From contig NZ_JAAGOY010000008.1 of the NCBI RefSeq assembly GCF_010500215.1, positions 62,001-126,000 of the forward strand: 64,000 nt of DNA, given 5' to 3'. The translations under genes and the position numbers were made by a program. Each line of letters begins with the position of its first letter. The first letter of the stretch is position 1. This document shows, one piece after another, positions 1-11,279 of this stretch. The notes under the pieces were generated by a model that was not told where the DNA came from, did not search any database, and saw only the letters and a program-made list of their open reading frames with translations. This DNA comes from Aliiroseovarius sp. PrR006. GTDB taxonomy: Bacteria; Pseudomonadota; Alphaproteobacteria; Rhodobacterales; Rhodobacteraceae.

Positions 1-206
1 ACGCCCACGGGAAGAATGGAATGGTTTGCAACCGTGACATTGCGGATGCCCCCGGCCACGCTGACAAACGAAATGGCGCCACCGGTTTCCACATATAGGG
101 ACACCGCCACTTCGGGCAGATTGCTCAGATCAGACGGCACGACGGGGACCAGATCGGTAGCCGGTCCACGCAGGGACGGCGAGCGGTTTTCAAAGGGATT
201 GGACAT
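1..206 (-). CDS. Putative GTA-type spike base protein (Rcc01079-like), N-terminal fragment
   Basis: Only the first 68 or so codons lie in the window; the gene runs off the left edge. The start ATG is preceded by an AGGAG ribosome site. The visible protein begins with a short Asn/Pro/Phe-rich stretch, then a 'SLRGPATD' segment, a 'VVPSD' turn and a beta-rich part ending 'SILPVGV'. This pattern is what I remember of the Rhodobacter capsulatus Rcc01079 family, the base of the head spikes of gene transfer agent particles, whose genes sit away from the main GTA cluster. The match is from memory on a fragment; a small unrelated phage-like protein is the alternative. Confidence 0.55.
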   Translation of the reverse strand, partial: MSNPFENRSPSLRGPATDLVPVVPSDLSNLPEVAVSLYVETGGAISFVSVAGGIRNVTVANHSILPVG

Positions 207-361
207 TGCAAGCTCCTGACAAGTTCACACGCTGACAGGCAGCCAGAATCTGGGCACCTTTGCGCGTTGGTGTGCCGAGCTTTCTAAGCAGCGGGATTGA
301 AGAAGCCTTAACCGGGCCGCACGCCCCCGTTGCGTTGCGGCGCGATCGAGCCCCCACAAAA

Positions 362-395
362 CAAAATGCCCCGCACAATTCGGCGGGGCATTTTG
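362..395 (-). terminator. Rho-independent terminator after gyrB
   Basis: A perfect 12-bp inverted repeat (362-373 with 384-395, 10-nt loop) lies just downstream of the gyrB stop. Read on the minus strand, the stem ends in a TTTTG run, the classical intrinsic terminator. It separates gyrB from the spike-base-like gene. Confidence 0.9.
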
Positions 396-420
396 ATGCT
401 CTCAACAGTCAGATTGGCAA

Positions 421-2937
<2,517 letters not shown>

Positions 2938-3558
2938 CTACGTGAACGGAATGATCAATCCAACGAGGATCAACAGGCCTCCGGCAAACTGATTCATCCG
3001 CTGAACCGAACGCTCGGACGACAGCAATGCGCGCGCTCGCCCAACAAAAAAAGCGATCGTCAGGTTGCCCACCATAGGCACAACAAAGGACGCGGTCGCG
3101 ATCAACAGGATGTCCTGCCGGGTCATCGCAGACAGGTCAAAAAAGCCGGGCAGGACACCCATGTAGAACAGAATGGCCTTGGGGTTCGCGAGTATGACGA
3201 TCAGCCCAGCAATAAACCCCGCCAAGACGCCCGGCCGGGTCAGCTGACCATCCGTCCGGATCTTGCCCCGTGCGGACCGCAGGATCGTCACCCCCATCCA
3301 TAGAAAGAACAACGCCGCGACGATCTTCAGCGCAAACATCGCCCCGTCGAAACTGGACGCAATCCAGCCCATGCCAAGCGCAGCCGCAATCGCCCAGAAG
3401 AAATCGCCAATGGCGACGCCCATCGTCAGGGGCCACGCTTGCGCAAACCCGCCCGCCATCGTCCGCGCCACCAACGCAACCCAGACCGGGCCCGGCGTCA
3501 GGAACAGGATGAACAGGCCTAGGATATAAAACCCCAGCTCTGTGAACGTGATTGTCAT
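2938..3558 (-). CDS. LysE/RhtB family translocator
   Basis: Inner-membrane exporter of the LysE/RhtB family, about 206 residues, with about six hydrophobic segments and the family's N-terminal signature: a hydrophobic helix, then TPGPVWV, and later a conserved 'NPKAILFYMGVLPGF' segment. The family exports amino acids or related metabolites; the substrate cannot be told from sequence. The start was set at the ATG giving MTITFTELG, since the upstream residues overlap the neighbouring gene in a non-conserved way. The start codon overlaps the stop of the VOC gene by 4 nt, suggesting translational coupling to recF and the VOC gene. Confidence 0.88.
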   Translation of the reverse strand: MTITFTELGFYILGLFILFLTPGPVWVALVARTMAGGFAQAWPLTMGVAIGDFFWAIAAALGMGWIASSFDGAMFALKIVAALFFLWMGVTILRSARGKIRTDGQLTRPGVLAGFIAGLIVILANPKAILFYMGVLPGFFDLSAMTRQDILLIATASFVVPMVGNLTIAFFVGRARALLSSERSVQRMNQFAGGLLILVGLIIPFT

Positions 3559-3971
3559 GTCAGGTGGCCATCCTCGTCCATCTCCCAAAACGGGTTCATG
3601 GCATATTCCCAAAGATGCCCGTCCGGATCGGCGATATAGCCCGAATACCCGCCCCAAAAGACCTTTTCCGGGCGCGCAATTTCGGTCGCACCAGCGGCCA
3701 GCGCCTTATCAAAGGCCGCATCGACATCCGCCTCAGACGGGAAACACTGCGCAAGGGTCATGGCGCCGGTTTTCAGGTCTTCGATCGGCTTGCGCGTGTC
3801 CTTGGCCAGTCCTTCCAACGTGTAGAAGCCGAACTTCATCCCGTTCATGTCATAGAACGCAACATCATCCAGCACGTTCGAGGGTTCCCACCCGATCGCC
3901 TCATAAAACGCGCGGGCGCGGTTCAGGTCTTTGACGCCCAGAGTGATCAGGGTCACGCGATTGGTTTTCAT
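3555..3971 (-). CDS. VOC (glyoxalase/bleomycin-resistance fold) family protein
   Basis: Small 138-residue protein with the vicinal-oxygen-chelate fold: an N-terminal 'LGVKDLNRARAFYEAIGW' half and a C-terminal half ending 'DPDGHLWEYAMNPFW', the usual paired beta-alpha-beta-beta-beta modules. The conserved Glu near the C-terminus (HLWEY) is the typical metal ligand. Members include glyoxalases, dioxygenases and drug-binding proteins; none can be chosen here. It overlaps recF by 4 nt on one side and the LysE-type gene on the other. Confidence 0.85.
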   Translation of the reverse strand: MKTNRVTLITLGVKDLNRARAFYEAIGWEPSNVLDDVAFYDMNGMKFGFYTLEGLAKDTRKPIEDLKTGAMTLAQCFPSEADVDAAFDKALAAGATEIARPEKVFWGGYSGYIADPDGHLWEYAMNPFWEMDEDGHLT

Positions 3972-5077
3972 GGTGTCACCTCTTGTACATCCGACACGCC
4001 GTCGGTCTCGGTCACTTCGAAATGCGCCGCGCGGTCGCCGAGTTCCTCGAACAGTTCCGACCCAGTCCCGGTCATAAAGGCCTGCGCGCCCAACGCGCAG
4101 ATCTCATCATACAGCGCCGCACGCCGCCCTGCATCCAGATGCGCGGCGACCTCGTCCAAGAGCAGGATCGGAGGCGCCCCGAAATCTCGCGCCAGTGCAC
4201 GCCCGTTGGCGAGGATCAGCGACACCAAAAGCGCCTTCTGCTCGCCGGTCGAACAATCCCGCGCCGCGACGCCCTTGGCCGCATAGACCGCCGCCATATC
4301 CGTGCGATGCGGTCCAACTAAAGACCGGCCCGCCAACAAATCCCGCGACCGGCTTTCCGCAAATGCGACCGCCAAATCGCCCTCGCTCTTTGGCAGGGCG
4401 CTGTCATCCGCCTGCACCAGCGATAGATCCGCAACCGGAAAAGCGGTTTCGGCCATGCCCTGCGCCTCTTGCAACTGCTCCAGACAATAAGCGCGGTTTG
4501 CGATGATCCGCGCGCCGGCTTGCGCCATCTGAGCCTCAAGCGCGTCATACCAATGCGCATCCCGCTGCCCGTCTTTCAGCAGCCGGTTGCGTTCGCGCAT
4601 CGCCTTTTCATAGGTCAGAACCGCGTCCGCATGACCGGGCTCGAAGCTCATCGTCATCCGATCCAGAAACCGCCGCCGCCCTTCCGCGCCTTCGACCCAC
4701 AGCCGATCCATCACCGGGACCAGCCAGACGATCCGCGCGATCCTGCCCAGCGCCACCTGCGCCGCCGCCTTCCCGTCGATCTTCACCTGCCGCGATGCCC
4801 CAGCCTCGCACCAAGTCTCGACCTCGTGCATCTGGTGCAGGCTTTGCAGCACGGCCGAGACTTTCCACCCCACCGCTTCAGGTTTTCGGATCATCTCGTC
4901 CAGCGCGGCCCGGCGCAGCCCCCTTCCCGGAGACAGCATGGACACAGCTTCCAGAATGTTGGTTTTACCTGCCCCGTTGCGTCCATGAATCGCAACAGGC
5001 CGCCCATCCAAGGACAGGCGGGCCAGTTTGTGACTTCTGAAATGGCTGAGTGTCAGCTCGCGAAGGGCGAGTGTCAT
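3968..5077 (-). CDS. recF: DNA replication/repair protein RecF
   Basis: SMC-like ATPase that acts at ssDNA gaps with RecO and RecR. About 369 residues, usual length. It has the N-terminal 'LTLSHFRSHK' segment, Walker A GRNGAGKT near residue 32, and a Walker B 'PPILLLDEVAAHLD' near the C-terminus. Two starts are possible, a GTG and the ATG one codon later; the ATG is preferred because the AGGAGG site sits 5 nt before it but only 2 nt before the GTG. It follows dnaN and overlaps the VOC gene by 4 nt, so the usual recF-gyrB adjacency is interrupted by two small genes. Confidence 0.96.
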   Translation of the reverse strand: MTLALRELTLSHFRSHKLARLSLDGRPVAIHGRNGAGKTNILEAVSMLSPGRGLRRAALDEMIRKPEAVGWKVSAVLQSLHQMHEVETWCEAGASRQVKIDGKAAAQVALGRIARIVWLVPVMDRLWVEGAEGRRRFLDRMTMSFEPGHADAVLTYEKAMRERNRLLKDGQRDAHWYDALEAQMAQAGARIIANRAYCLEQLQEAQGMAETAFPVADLSLVQADDSALPKSEGDLAVAFAESRSRDLLAGRSLVGPHRTDMAAVYAAKGVAARDCSTGEQKALLVSLILANGRALARDFGAPPILLLDEVAAHLDAGRRAALYDEICALGAQAFMTGTGSELFEELGDRAAHFEVTETDGVSDVQEVTP

Positions 5078-5113
5078 CACGCCCTCCTTTTCAACGCTTC
5101 AAAGACCCGCAGG

Positions 5114-6232
5114 TCACACGCGCATCGGCATGACGACGTAAACGGCGCTGGTATCATTGCCTTCACGCATCAGGGTCGGATCGCCCGACGAGTTGAACAT
5201 GAAGACGGCGTTTTCGCGATCTACCTGGCTGGCAATCTCCAGCAGGTACTTGGCGTTGAAGCCGATTTCCAGCCGCTCGTCATTGTAAGCGACGGCCAGC
5301 TCTTCTTCAGCCGCACCCGCATCCGGGGCGTTAACCGACAGAACCAGACGATCTTCATCCAACTGCAGCTTCACCGCACGCGAACGCTCGCTGGACACGG
5401 TGGCCACACGGTCTACGGCCTGCGCGAACGCGGTGGCGTCCACTTCCAACTTGCGCGTATTGCCCGAAGGGATCACGCGGGTGTAGTCGGGGAAGGTGCC
5501 ATCGATGACTTTCGAGGTCAGCGTGATAACCGGGGTGGCAAAGCGCACCTTGGTTTCACTGACCGACACGGCGATTGTCGCATCATCGTCATCCAGCAGC
5601 TTGCGCAGTTCGCCCACGGTTTTGCGGGGAACGATCACGCCAGGCATCTCTTCGGCACCCGGGGGCAGATCAGCGTCAATGCGCGCCAGACGGTGACCAT
5701 CGGTGGCCACAGCGCGCAGCACTTTGCCGCCGTCAGCGTCCGAGACGTGAAGATACACACCGTTCAGGTAATAGCGGGTTTCTTCGGTCGAAATCGCAAA
5801 TTTCGACTTGTCGAACAGGCGGCGCAGAACCGGCGCGGGGGCCGAGAAGTTTGCCGAGTATTCCGACGAGGCCATGACCGGGAAGTCTTCCTTGGGCAGG
5901 GTTGCCAGCGAGAAGCTCGACCGGCCAGCCTCGACGCTCAGACGCCCGGTGGCGCCGTCATCGGTCAGCTGGACCAGCGCCCCGTCGGGCAGCTTGCGCA
6001 CGATCTCGTGCAGGGTCACGGCGGATACGGTCGTCGCACCTGCGCGTTCGACCATCGCGTCGGTCTTATCGACGACCTCGATATCCAGATCGGTGGCGCG
6101 GAAGGACACGCTGTCGCCCTCGGCCTCGATCAAGACGTTTGCTAGGATTGGAATGGTATTCCGACGCTCTACAACCGATTGCGCCTGTGCCACGGCCTTC
6201 AGAAGCGCGCCGCGTTCGATACTGATCTTCAT
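5114..6232 (-). CDS. dnaN: DNA polymerase III subunit beta (sliding clamp)
   Basis: Processivity clamp, 372 residues, the usual length for three repeated clamp domains. It begins MKISIERGALLKAV and ends with the conserved 'AVYVVMPMRV' tail. Internal hallmarks include the 'TDLDIEV' strand and 'VATDGHRLA' segment. It sits between dnaA and recF, with 136 nt to dnaA and 36 nt to recF, and is probably cotranscribed with recF. Confidence 0.97.
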   Translation of the reverse strand: MKISIERGALLKAVAQAQSVVERRNTIPILANVLIEAEGDSVSFRATDLDIEVVDKTDAMVERAGATTVSAVTLHEIVRKLPDGALVQLTDDGATGRLSVEAGRSSFSLATLPKEDFPVMASSEYSANFSAPAPVLRRLFDKSKFAISTEETRYYLNGVYLHVSDADGGKVLRAVATDGHRLARIDADLPPGAEEMPGVIVPRKTVGELRKLLDDDDATIAVSVSETKVRFATPVITLTSKVIDGTFPDYTRVIPSGNTRKLEVDATAFAQAVDRVATVSSERSRAVKLQLDEDRLVLSVNAPDAGAAEEELAVAYNDERLEIGFNAKYLLEIASQVDRENAVFMFNSSGDPTLMREGNDTSAVYVVMPMRV

Positions 6233-6368
6233 GTCCCACTCCTGACAGATACCGGGGCGCAGACCATATCAGGATCCCCGCCCGGCTCAATTCTTTATTC
6301 GGAATGTCCGATTCTTTCGCGGTCGGGTCAAGGGTTTAAGGCCCAAAACCCACCGTTTTACAGCTGCT

Positions 6369-7733
6369 TTACGCTTCCAGCGCGCGGCGCAGCAATTCCA
6401 GATCTTCCGCGATCTGATCATCCACGCCCTTCAGCTCGTCGATGCGCTTGACGCCATGCATGACCGTGGTGTGATCCCGGCCACCAAAACGACGCCCGAT
6501 CTCCGGCAGCGACCGCGAGGTCATGTGCTTGGCCAGATACATCGCCACCTGACGTGGGCGCGCAATGGTGCGCACGCGACGCGGACCGATCAGATCCGAC
6601 AGGCGGATGTTGTAATGCTCGGACACTTTGCGCTGGATTTCTTCGACGGTGACCTTGCGGTCCGACGCACGAAGAATGTCGCCCAGACAGTCCTGCGCCA
6701 GCTCCAGCGTGATCTCGCGCCCCACCAGCGAGGCGAACGCGAAGAGACGCATCAAGGCGCCTTCCAGCACGCGCACGTTGGTCGAGATGCGGTGCGCCAG
6801 ATATTCCAGCACACCATCGGCAATCACGAGGCCCTTATACTGCTCGCGATAGGCGTTCACCTTGGTTTGCAGCACGCCCAGACGCAGTTCGTAGTCGGTC
6901 GGGTGCAGGTCCACGACCAGACCACATTGCAGACGGCTTTTGATGCGATCCTCAAGATCTTTGATTTCGCCCGGTGCGCGGTCGGCCGAGATGATGATCT
7001 GCTTGTTCTGATCCACCAGCGCGTTGAACGTGTGGAAGAACTCTTCCTGAGTACTGTCTTTGCCGGCGATGAACTGAACATCGTCCACCATCAGCACGTC
7101 GACCGAACGGAACAGCTGTTTGAAGTCGATCATCTGCTTTTCGCGGATCGCCTGAACGAAGCGGTACATGAATTGCTCGGCAGACAGGTACACCACGCGC
7201 AGGTCAGGCTGGCGGGTCTTCATCTCGTGCGCGATGGCGTGCATTAGGTGAGTTTTACCCAGACCAACGCCACCATAGAGGAACAGCGGGTTAAACGTGA
7301 CAGGGCCACCCTCGGCCACGCGACGGGCCGCAGCGTGGGCCAGTTCGTTCGGCTTGCCGACAACGAAGCTGTCAAAGGTGAAACGCGCGTCAATCGGTGC
7401 GCCCGGCAGATCGCTCTGATCGGGTTTGGTTGCGGCAGGTGCTGGGGCCGATGCCGCATCAGCAGATTGCGCAACCGGACGGGGCTGTACCTTTTCGGGC
7501 ACCTTGAACTCGAGACGCGCGACGTTGACGCCCTCGCCGTTCAGGTGGCTCAGAATCTGGTCCCCAAAATTCTGGCTGACCCAGTTACCCAGAAAGTTTG
7601 TCGGCACCAGAAAACGGGCGACGCCGCCGTCCAACTCGGCAAATTCCAAGGGTTCGATCCAGCTGGTATAATTGTTTTGTCCCACTGCTTTTTGCAGCTT
7701 GTTGCGGACTTTGCCCCATTGTTCGTTCGTCAT
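6369..7733 (-). CDS. dnaA: Chromosomal replication initiator DnaA
   Basis: Replication initiator, 454 residues. Domain I is at residues 1-80; a Pro/Ala-rich linker spans roughly 84-112; the AAA+ domain has Walker A GGVGLGKT at 154-161 and Walker B 'VLMVDDVQF'; the C-terminal DnaA-box binding helix contains 'GGRDHTTVMHGVKRI'. A GAGG site lies 4 nt before the ATG. The upstream 604 nt contain no clear cluster of DnaA boxes, so this may not be the replication origin. Confidence 0.98.
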   Translation of the reverse strand: MTNEQWGKVRNKLQKAVGQNNYTSWIEPLEFAELDGGVARFLVPTNFLGNWVSQNFGDQILSHLNGEGVNVARLEFKVPEKVQPRPVAQSADAASAPAPAATKPDQSDLPGAPIDARFTFDSFVVGKPNELAHAAARRVAEGGPVTFNPLFLYGGVGLGKTHLMHAIAHEMKTRQPDLRVVYLSAEQFMYRFVQAIREKQMIDFKQLFRSVDVLMVDDVQFIAGKDSTQEEFFHTFNALVDQNKQIIISADRAPGEIKDLEDRIKSRLQCGLVVDLHPTDYELRLGVLQTKVNAYREQYKGLVIADGVLEYLAHRISTNVRVLEGALMRLFAFASLVGREITLELAQDCLGDILRASDRKVTVEEIQRKVSEHYNIRLSDLIGPRRVRTIARPRQVAMYLAKHMTSRSLPEIGRRFGGRDHTTVMHGVKRIDELKGVDDQIAEDLELLRRALEA

Positions 7734-8337
7734 TTTACCTCGACCCAGCGTTTAGTTAGACAGCCCAAGACCGTCTCTGACAGGTACTAATATCCCATTC
7801 ATATGGCGCACTTTCAGCGCACCCCCTTCATAGCGACACACGAAATCCACAGCGCAGCCCAAGGCGCATGCTTTAAACGCCGCGCCCAATAGTGAACCGC
7901 ACCACATGGTTACCCATTCTGGCGACATGCCCAATTGGACGTCCGGAACATTACAGTCTGCTCATCCGCCCTCGCAGAAAGGGAGGCAACATGCCTTCAG
8001 GCGCACCCCCTGAATGCAGGCGCACAATAGGCATTGGGATCTGACTTCAAAGAATCAAATCCAGATGTGGCAAAAAAGGGTATTCCCCTTAAAGTTCGTG
8101 GGTTTAGCCCACTTATGTCTGATAGTCCCAAGTCGGCGAAGTGAATCGCTGTATGCAAGCTAGCAATCCCGCTGGGACTGGCGCAATAGAACTTCACGCT
8201 TGACTCTGTGATTGCCGAAACGAATCCCGAAGGCCGATTGCAAAATCAAATTTCTTGGCAGGTTTAGCAAAAAGAGCGTGCCCATTTGGACACGCTCTTT
8301 TTTTGTTTTCGAGATGCTGTTCAGCGGTGAAACTGAT
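7734..8337. other. Long intergenic region between rpsT and dnaA
   Basis: 604 nt without a convincing gene. It should hold the dnaA promoter and the rpsT terminator. Visible small hairpins are GTGGG/CCCAC (8098-8112) and AAGGG/CCCTT (around 8077-8090), the latter followed on the minus strand by a six-T run. The closest DnaA-box-like 9-mers (AAATCCACA near 7843, and TTTGCCACA on the minus strand near 8065-8075) match the TTATCCACA consensus at only 7 of 9 bases, so an origin is not supported. Confidence 0.6.
8269..8304. terminator. Terminator downstream of rpsT
   Basis: Perfect 12-bp stem (8269-8280 with 8291-8302, 10-nt loop). It lies just past the rpsT stop on the minus strand, where the stem closes with five T residues; the plus strand has a longer T run, so it may work in both directions. 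Confidence 0.85.
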
Positions 8338-8601
8338 TCAGCCCAGTGCTTTTACACGTGCGCTCAGACGCGAGATTTTACGCGAAGCGGTGTTCTTGTG
8401 GTAAACGCCTTTGGTCACGCCGCGCATCAGCTCAGGCTGAGCAGCTTTCAGAGCAGCAGCAGCTGCATCCTTGTCGCCCGACTCGATGGCTTCTTCGACG
8501 GCACGCAGGTAGGTGCGGATGCGCGAACGGCGGGCTTTGTTTACGGCGAAACGACGCTCGTTCTGACGGGCGCGTTTTTTAGCTTGGGGCGAATTTGCCA
8601 T
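8338..8601 (-). CDS. rpsT: 30S ribosomal protein S20
   Basis: 87-residue basic protein beginning [15 protein letters not shown], with the S20 segment '[15 protein letters not shown]' and the C-terminal '[15 protein letters not shown]'. It binds 16S rRNA in the small subunit. An AGAGGGA ribosome site precedes the start. Its position next to dnaA and an enoyl-CoA hydratase gene is typical of Rhodobacterales. Confidence 0.98.
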   Translation of the reverse strand: MANSPQAKKRARQNERRFAVNKARRSRIRTYLRAVEEAIESGDKDAAAAALKAAQPELMRGVTKGVYHKNTASRKISRLSARVKALG

Positions 8602-8757
8602 GTGTCTGATCCCTCTTTCGGGTGTGTTACGTTGTCAAAGCTGCGCGCACAGCACCCGACCGGGTTCAGAACCGGTGATTCTGGCCTAAGCGGGCCTCAC
8701 GCGCATGGATGGGCTGCCCTTTAAGCCATTTCGGCCACAAAGGGAAGCCCTATTGCT

Positions 8758-9534
8758 TTACTTATCGCGGAACTGCGGTTCGCGCTTTTCGGCGAAGGCG
8801 GCCATGCCCTCTTTCTGGTCTTCGGTCGCGAAGAGTGAATGAAAGACGCGGCGTTCGAACAGAAGGCCTTCGGTCAGCGGCAGTTGCTCGGCACGGTTCA
8901 CGGTCTCTTTGATCGCCATAACAGTGATCATCGACTTCTCTGCAATCTTCGCAGCCGCCGACATGGCTTCGTCCATCAACTTCTTGGCAGGCACAACGCG
9001 GCTGACCAGCCCCGAACGCTCGGCTTCTTCTGCGTCCATGAAACGACCCGTCAGGTTCATATCCATCGACTTTGCACGACCGACCAGTTTGGTCAGGCGC
9101 TGCGTCCCACCTATCCCGGCCATCACGCCCAGGTTCACCTCGGGTTGGCCGAATTTGGCGGTGTCAGCCGCAATAATGAAATCGCACATCATGGCCAGCT
9201 CGCACCCGCCACCCAACGCATAGCCGGATACGGCTGCGATGATCGGCTTACGGATGCGCATAATGGCTTGCTCTTCTTTGGTGAACAGGTCGCCAGCGAA
9301 GACATCTACAAAGCTTTTCTCGGCCATCATCTTGATGTCGGCACCAGCAGCGAACGCTTTTTCCGAGCCGGTGATGACGATGCAGCGCACCTTGTCATTG
9401 GCCTGCGCGTCGGCCAGCGCGTCGCCCAGCTCGCCCAAAAGTTCCAGGTTCAGAGCGTTCAGCGCGTCAGGCCGGTGCAGCTTGACCAGCGTTACATGAT
9501 CTTCGGTTTCAACGATGATGTTCTTATAGGCCAT
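8758..9534 (-). CDS. Enoyl-CoA hydratase
   Basis: Crotonase-fold enzyme, 258 residues, expected to hydrate trans-2-enoyl-CoA in fatty-acid beta-oxidation. The oxyanion-hole region reads 'AFAAGADIKMM' and 'AVSGYALGGGCELAMMCD', and both catalytic glutamates of hydratases are present: one in GGGCELA, one in FGQPEVNLGV. These make a true hydratase more likely than another crotonase activity. It is transcribed alone or with rpsT, 156 nt away. Confidence 0.93.
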   Translation of the reverse strand: MAYKNIIVETEDHVTLVKLHRPDALNALNLELLGELGDALADAQANDKVRCIVITGSEKAFAAGADIKMMAEKSFVDVFAGDLFTKEEQAIMRIRKPIIAAVSGYALGGGCELAMMCDFIIAADTAKFGQPEVNLGVMAGIGGTQRLTKLVGRAKSMDMNLTGRFMDAEEAERSGLVSRVVPAKKLMDEAMSAAAKIAEKSMITVMAIKETVNRAEQLPLTEGLLFERRVFHSLFATEDQKEGMAAFAEKREPQFRDK

Positions 9535-9599
9535 GGTTCCCCTGCCTTTGTCACGAGTGGTTGGAGCGGAGTCCTAGCACGCCACCCCAATGGATCAAG

Positions 9600-10451
9600 C
9601 TATCTTTGGCATTGCGGACAATAGAATGTCGAGCGCCCAGATTGAGTTATGCGTGCAATTACCCCTGTGCAGCCAGATGTGACGCAACGTTCACCCTCGC
9701 GGCCATAGGTGCGGAAGTTGTGTTGAAAATAACCCAAATCACCATCCGCCTGCCGGTAATCCTTCAGGGATGACCCGCCGCTTTCGATGGCTTCCGACAG
9801 CACCTCGCGGATGATCGGAACCAAACTGGTAACACGCTGTTTCGAGATCTTGGCCGCCTTGCGTGCGGGGTGGATGCCGGCGCGAAACAGCACCTCGCAG
9901 ACATAGATATTGCCCAGCCCCGCGATGATTCCCTGATCCAGCAGCGCCGTTTTGATGGGGGAGTTCTTGATCCGTAGCGCCTCGACCAGATAGGATTCGT
10001 CGAACTGGTTGCCCAAGGGTTCGGGCCCCAACACGCGGATCAGCTTGTGATCGTCCAGTCCCTCTGTGGGGCACAGATCCATCGCCCCGAACCGACGCGG
10101 GTCGTTGAACGTCACCCGCGCGCCGTTCTCCATGTCAAAAACCACATGGTCATGCTTTTCAGGCACGGGGTGTTCATGATGAAACTTCCCCAGCTTATGA
10201 CCCGAGATCAGCATCCGCCCCGACATACCCAAATGCACGATCAGCGTCTCGGCCGTATCCAGATCCACCAGCAGGTATTTCGACCGCCGCCCAAGCCGCT
10301 GCACCGTCGCCCCAGTCAGACGCTCGGCCATGCGATCGGGAAACGGCCAGCGCAGCCCCTCGCGGCGCGTCTCAGCCCGCCCAATCCGCACGCCCTCCAT
10401 CACAGGCAGCAATCCGCGACGTACTGTCTCGACTTCGGGTAATTCGGGCAT
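9600..10451 (-). CDS. mutM: Formamidopyrimidine-DNA glycosylase
   Basis: Bifunctional base-excision glycosylase/AP lyase for 8-oxoguanine, 283 residues. The N-terminus [14 protein letters not shown] carries the catalytic Pro and Glu directly after Met. A C-terminal zinc finger has Cys pairs (CVTSGC and CPQC) around '[10 protein letters not shown]'. It is divergent from ubiE across 74 nt, which must hold both promoters. Confidence 0.97.
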   Translation of the reverse strand: MPELPEVETVRRGLLPVMEGVRIGRAETRREGLRWPFPDRMAERLTGATVQRLGRRSKYLLVDLDTAETLIVHLGMSGRMLISGHKLGKFHHEHPVPEKHDHVVFDMENGARVTFNDPRRFGAMDLCPTEGLDDHKLIRVLGPEPLGNQFDESYLVEALRIKNSPIKTALLDQGIIAGLGNIYVCEVLFRAGIHPARKAAKISKQRVTSLVPIIREVLSEAIESGGSSLKDYRQADGDLGYFQHNFRTYGREGERCVTSGCTGVIARITQSGRSTFYCPQCQR

Positions 10452-10525
10452 GTTGAAAGCCTCTCCATTGTGCGTCCCTTACTGTCACGATATGAGGGAT
10501 CAACCGCAAGAAGCGAGTATGCCCA

Positions 10526-11278
10526 ATGAGCACGTCAGACAACCGCACCACGCATTTCGGGTTCAAAACCGTGAACGAGGACGACAAGGCCGGGATGGTC
10601 CATGGCGTCTTTACCAATGTGGCCTCGAAATACGACATCATGAACGATGTGATGTCCGTCGGTATTCACCGCGTCTGGAAGGATGCGATGATGGATTGGC
10701 TGACTCCGCGCGATGGGCAGCGCCTTCTGGATGTGGCAGGTGGCACCGGCGATATCTCATTCCGCTTTCTGGGCCGCGCCCCGGGGGCCGAGGCTGTCGT
10801 TCTGGACATGACCGAAAGCATGCTGGTCGAAGGCCGCCAACGCGCAGAAGCCTCGCATTTGGCCAATCATCTGGACTGGGTCGTCGGTGACGCTATGGCC
10901 CTGCCCTTCGAGGACAACAGCTTTGATCGCTACACGATCAGCTTCGGCATTCGCAACGTGACCCGCATCCCGGACGCGCTGAAGGAAGCATACCGCGTGC
11001 TGAAACCCGGCGGCCGTCTGATGGTGTTGGAGTTCAGCCAGCTGCCGGATGAAGGCATGCAGAAGCTCTATGATCTCTATTCCTTCAACGTGATCCCGCG
11101 CATGGGCAAACTGATTGCCGACGATTACGACAGCTATCAGTATCTGGTGGAATCGATCCGCAAGTTCCCCGACCAAGACACCTTCGCCCGCATGATCCGC
11201 GAAGCAGGGTTCGAGAATGTGAAATATCGCAACCTGTCATTGGGCATTGCCGCCCTGCATTCGGGGTGGAAAATCTAA
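10526..11278 (+). CDS. ubiE: Ubiquinone/menaquinone biosynthesis C-methyltransferase
   Basis: SAM-dependent methyltransferase of quinone biosynthesis, 250 residues. It has the N-terminal 'THFGFKTV' segment, the SAM motif '[15 protein letters not shown]' and the family-specific '[13 protein letters not shown]'. The stop is separated from the ubiB start by one base, so the two are cotranscribed and probably translationally coupled. Confidence 0.97.
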   Translation: MSTSDNRTTHFGFKTVNEDDKAGMVHGVFTNVASKYDIMNDVMSVGIHRVWKDAMMDWLTPRDGQRLLDVAGGTGDISFRFLGRAPGAEAVVLDMTESMLVEGRQRAEASHLANHLDWVVGDAMALPFEDNSFDRYTISFGIRNVTRIPDALKEAYRVLKPGGRLMVLEFSQLPDEGMQKLYDLYSFNVIPRMGKLIADDYDSYQYLVESIRKFPDQDTFARMIREAGFENVKYRNLSLGIAALHSGWKI

Positions 11279-11279
11279 G

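Noticed and set aside
7838-7851. AAATCCACA as a DnaA box
   Set aside because: Only 7 of 9 bases match and there is no cluster nearby, so one site does not make an origin.
7752-7934. Small 60-residue open frame upstream of dnaA
   Set aside because: No ribosome site, no conserved sequence, and it lies in the dnaA promoter region.
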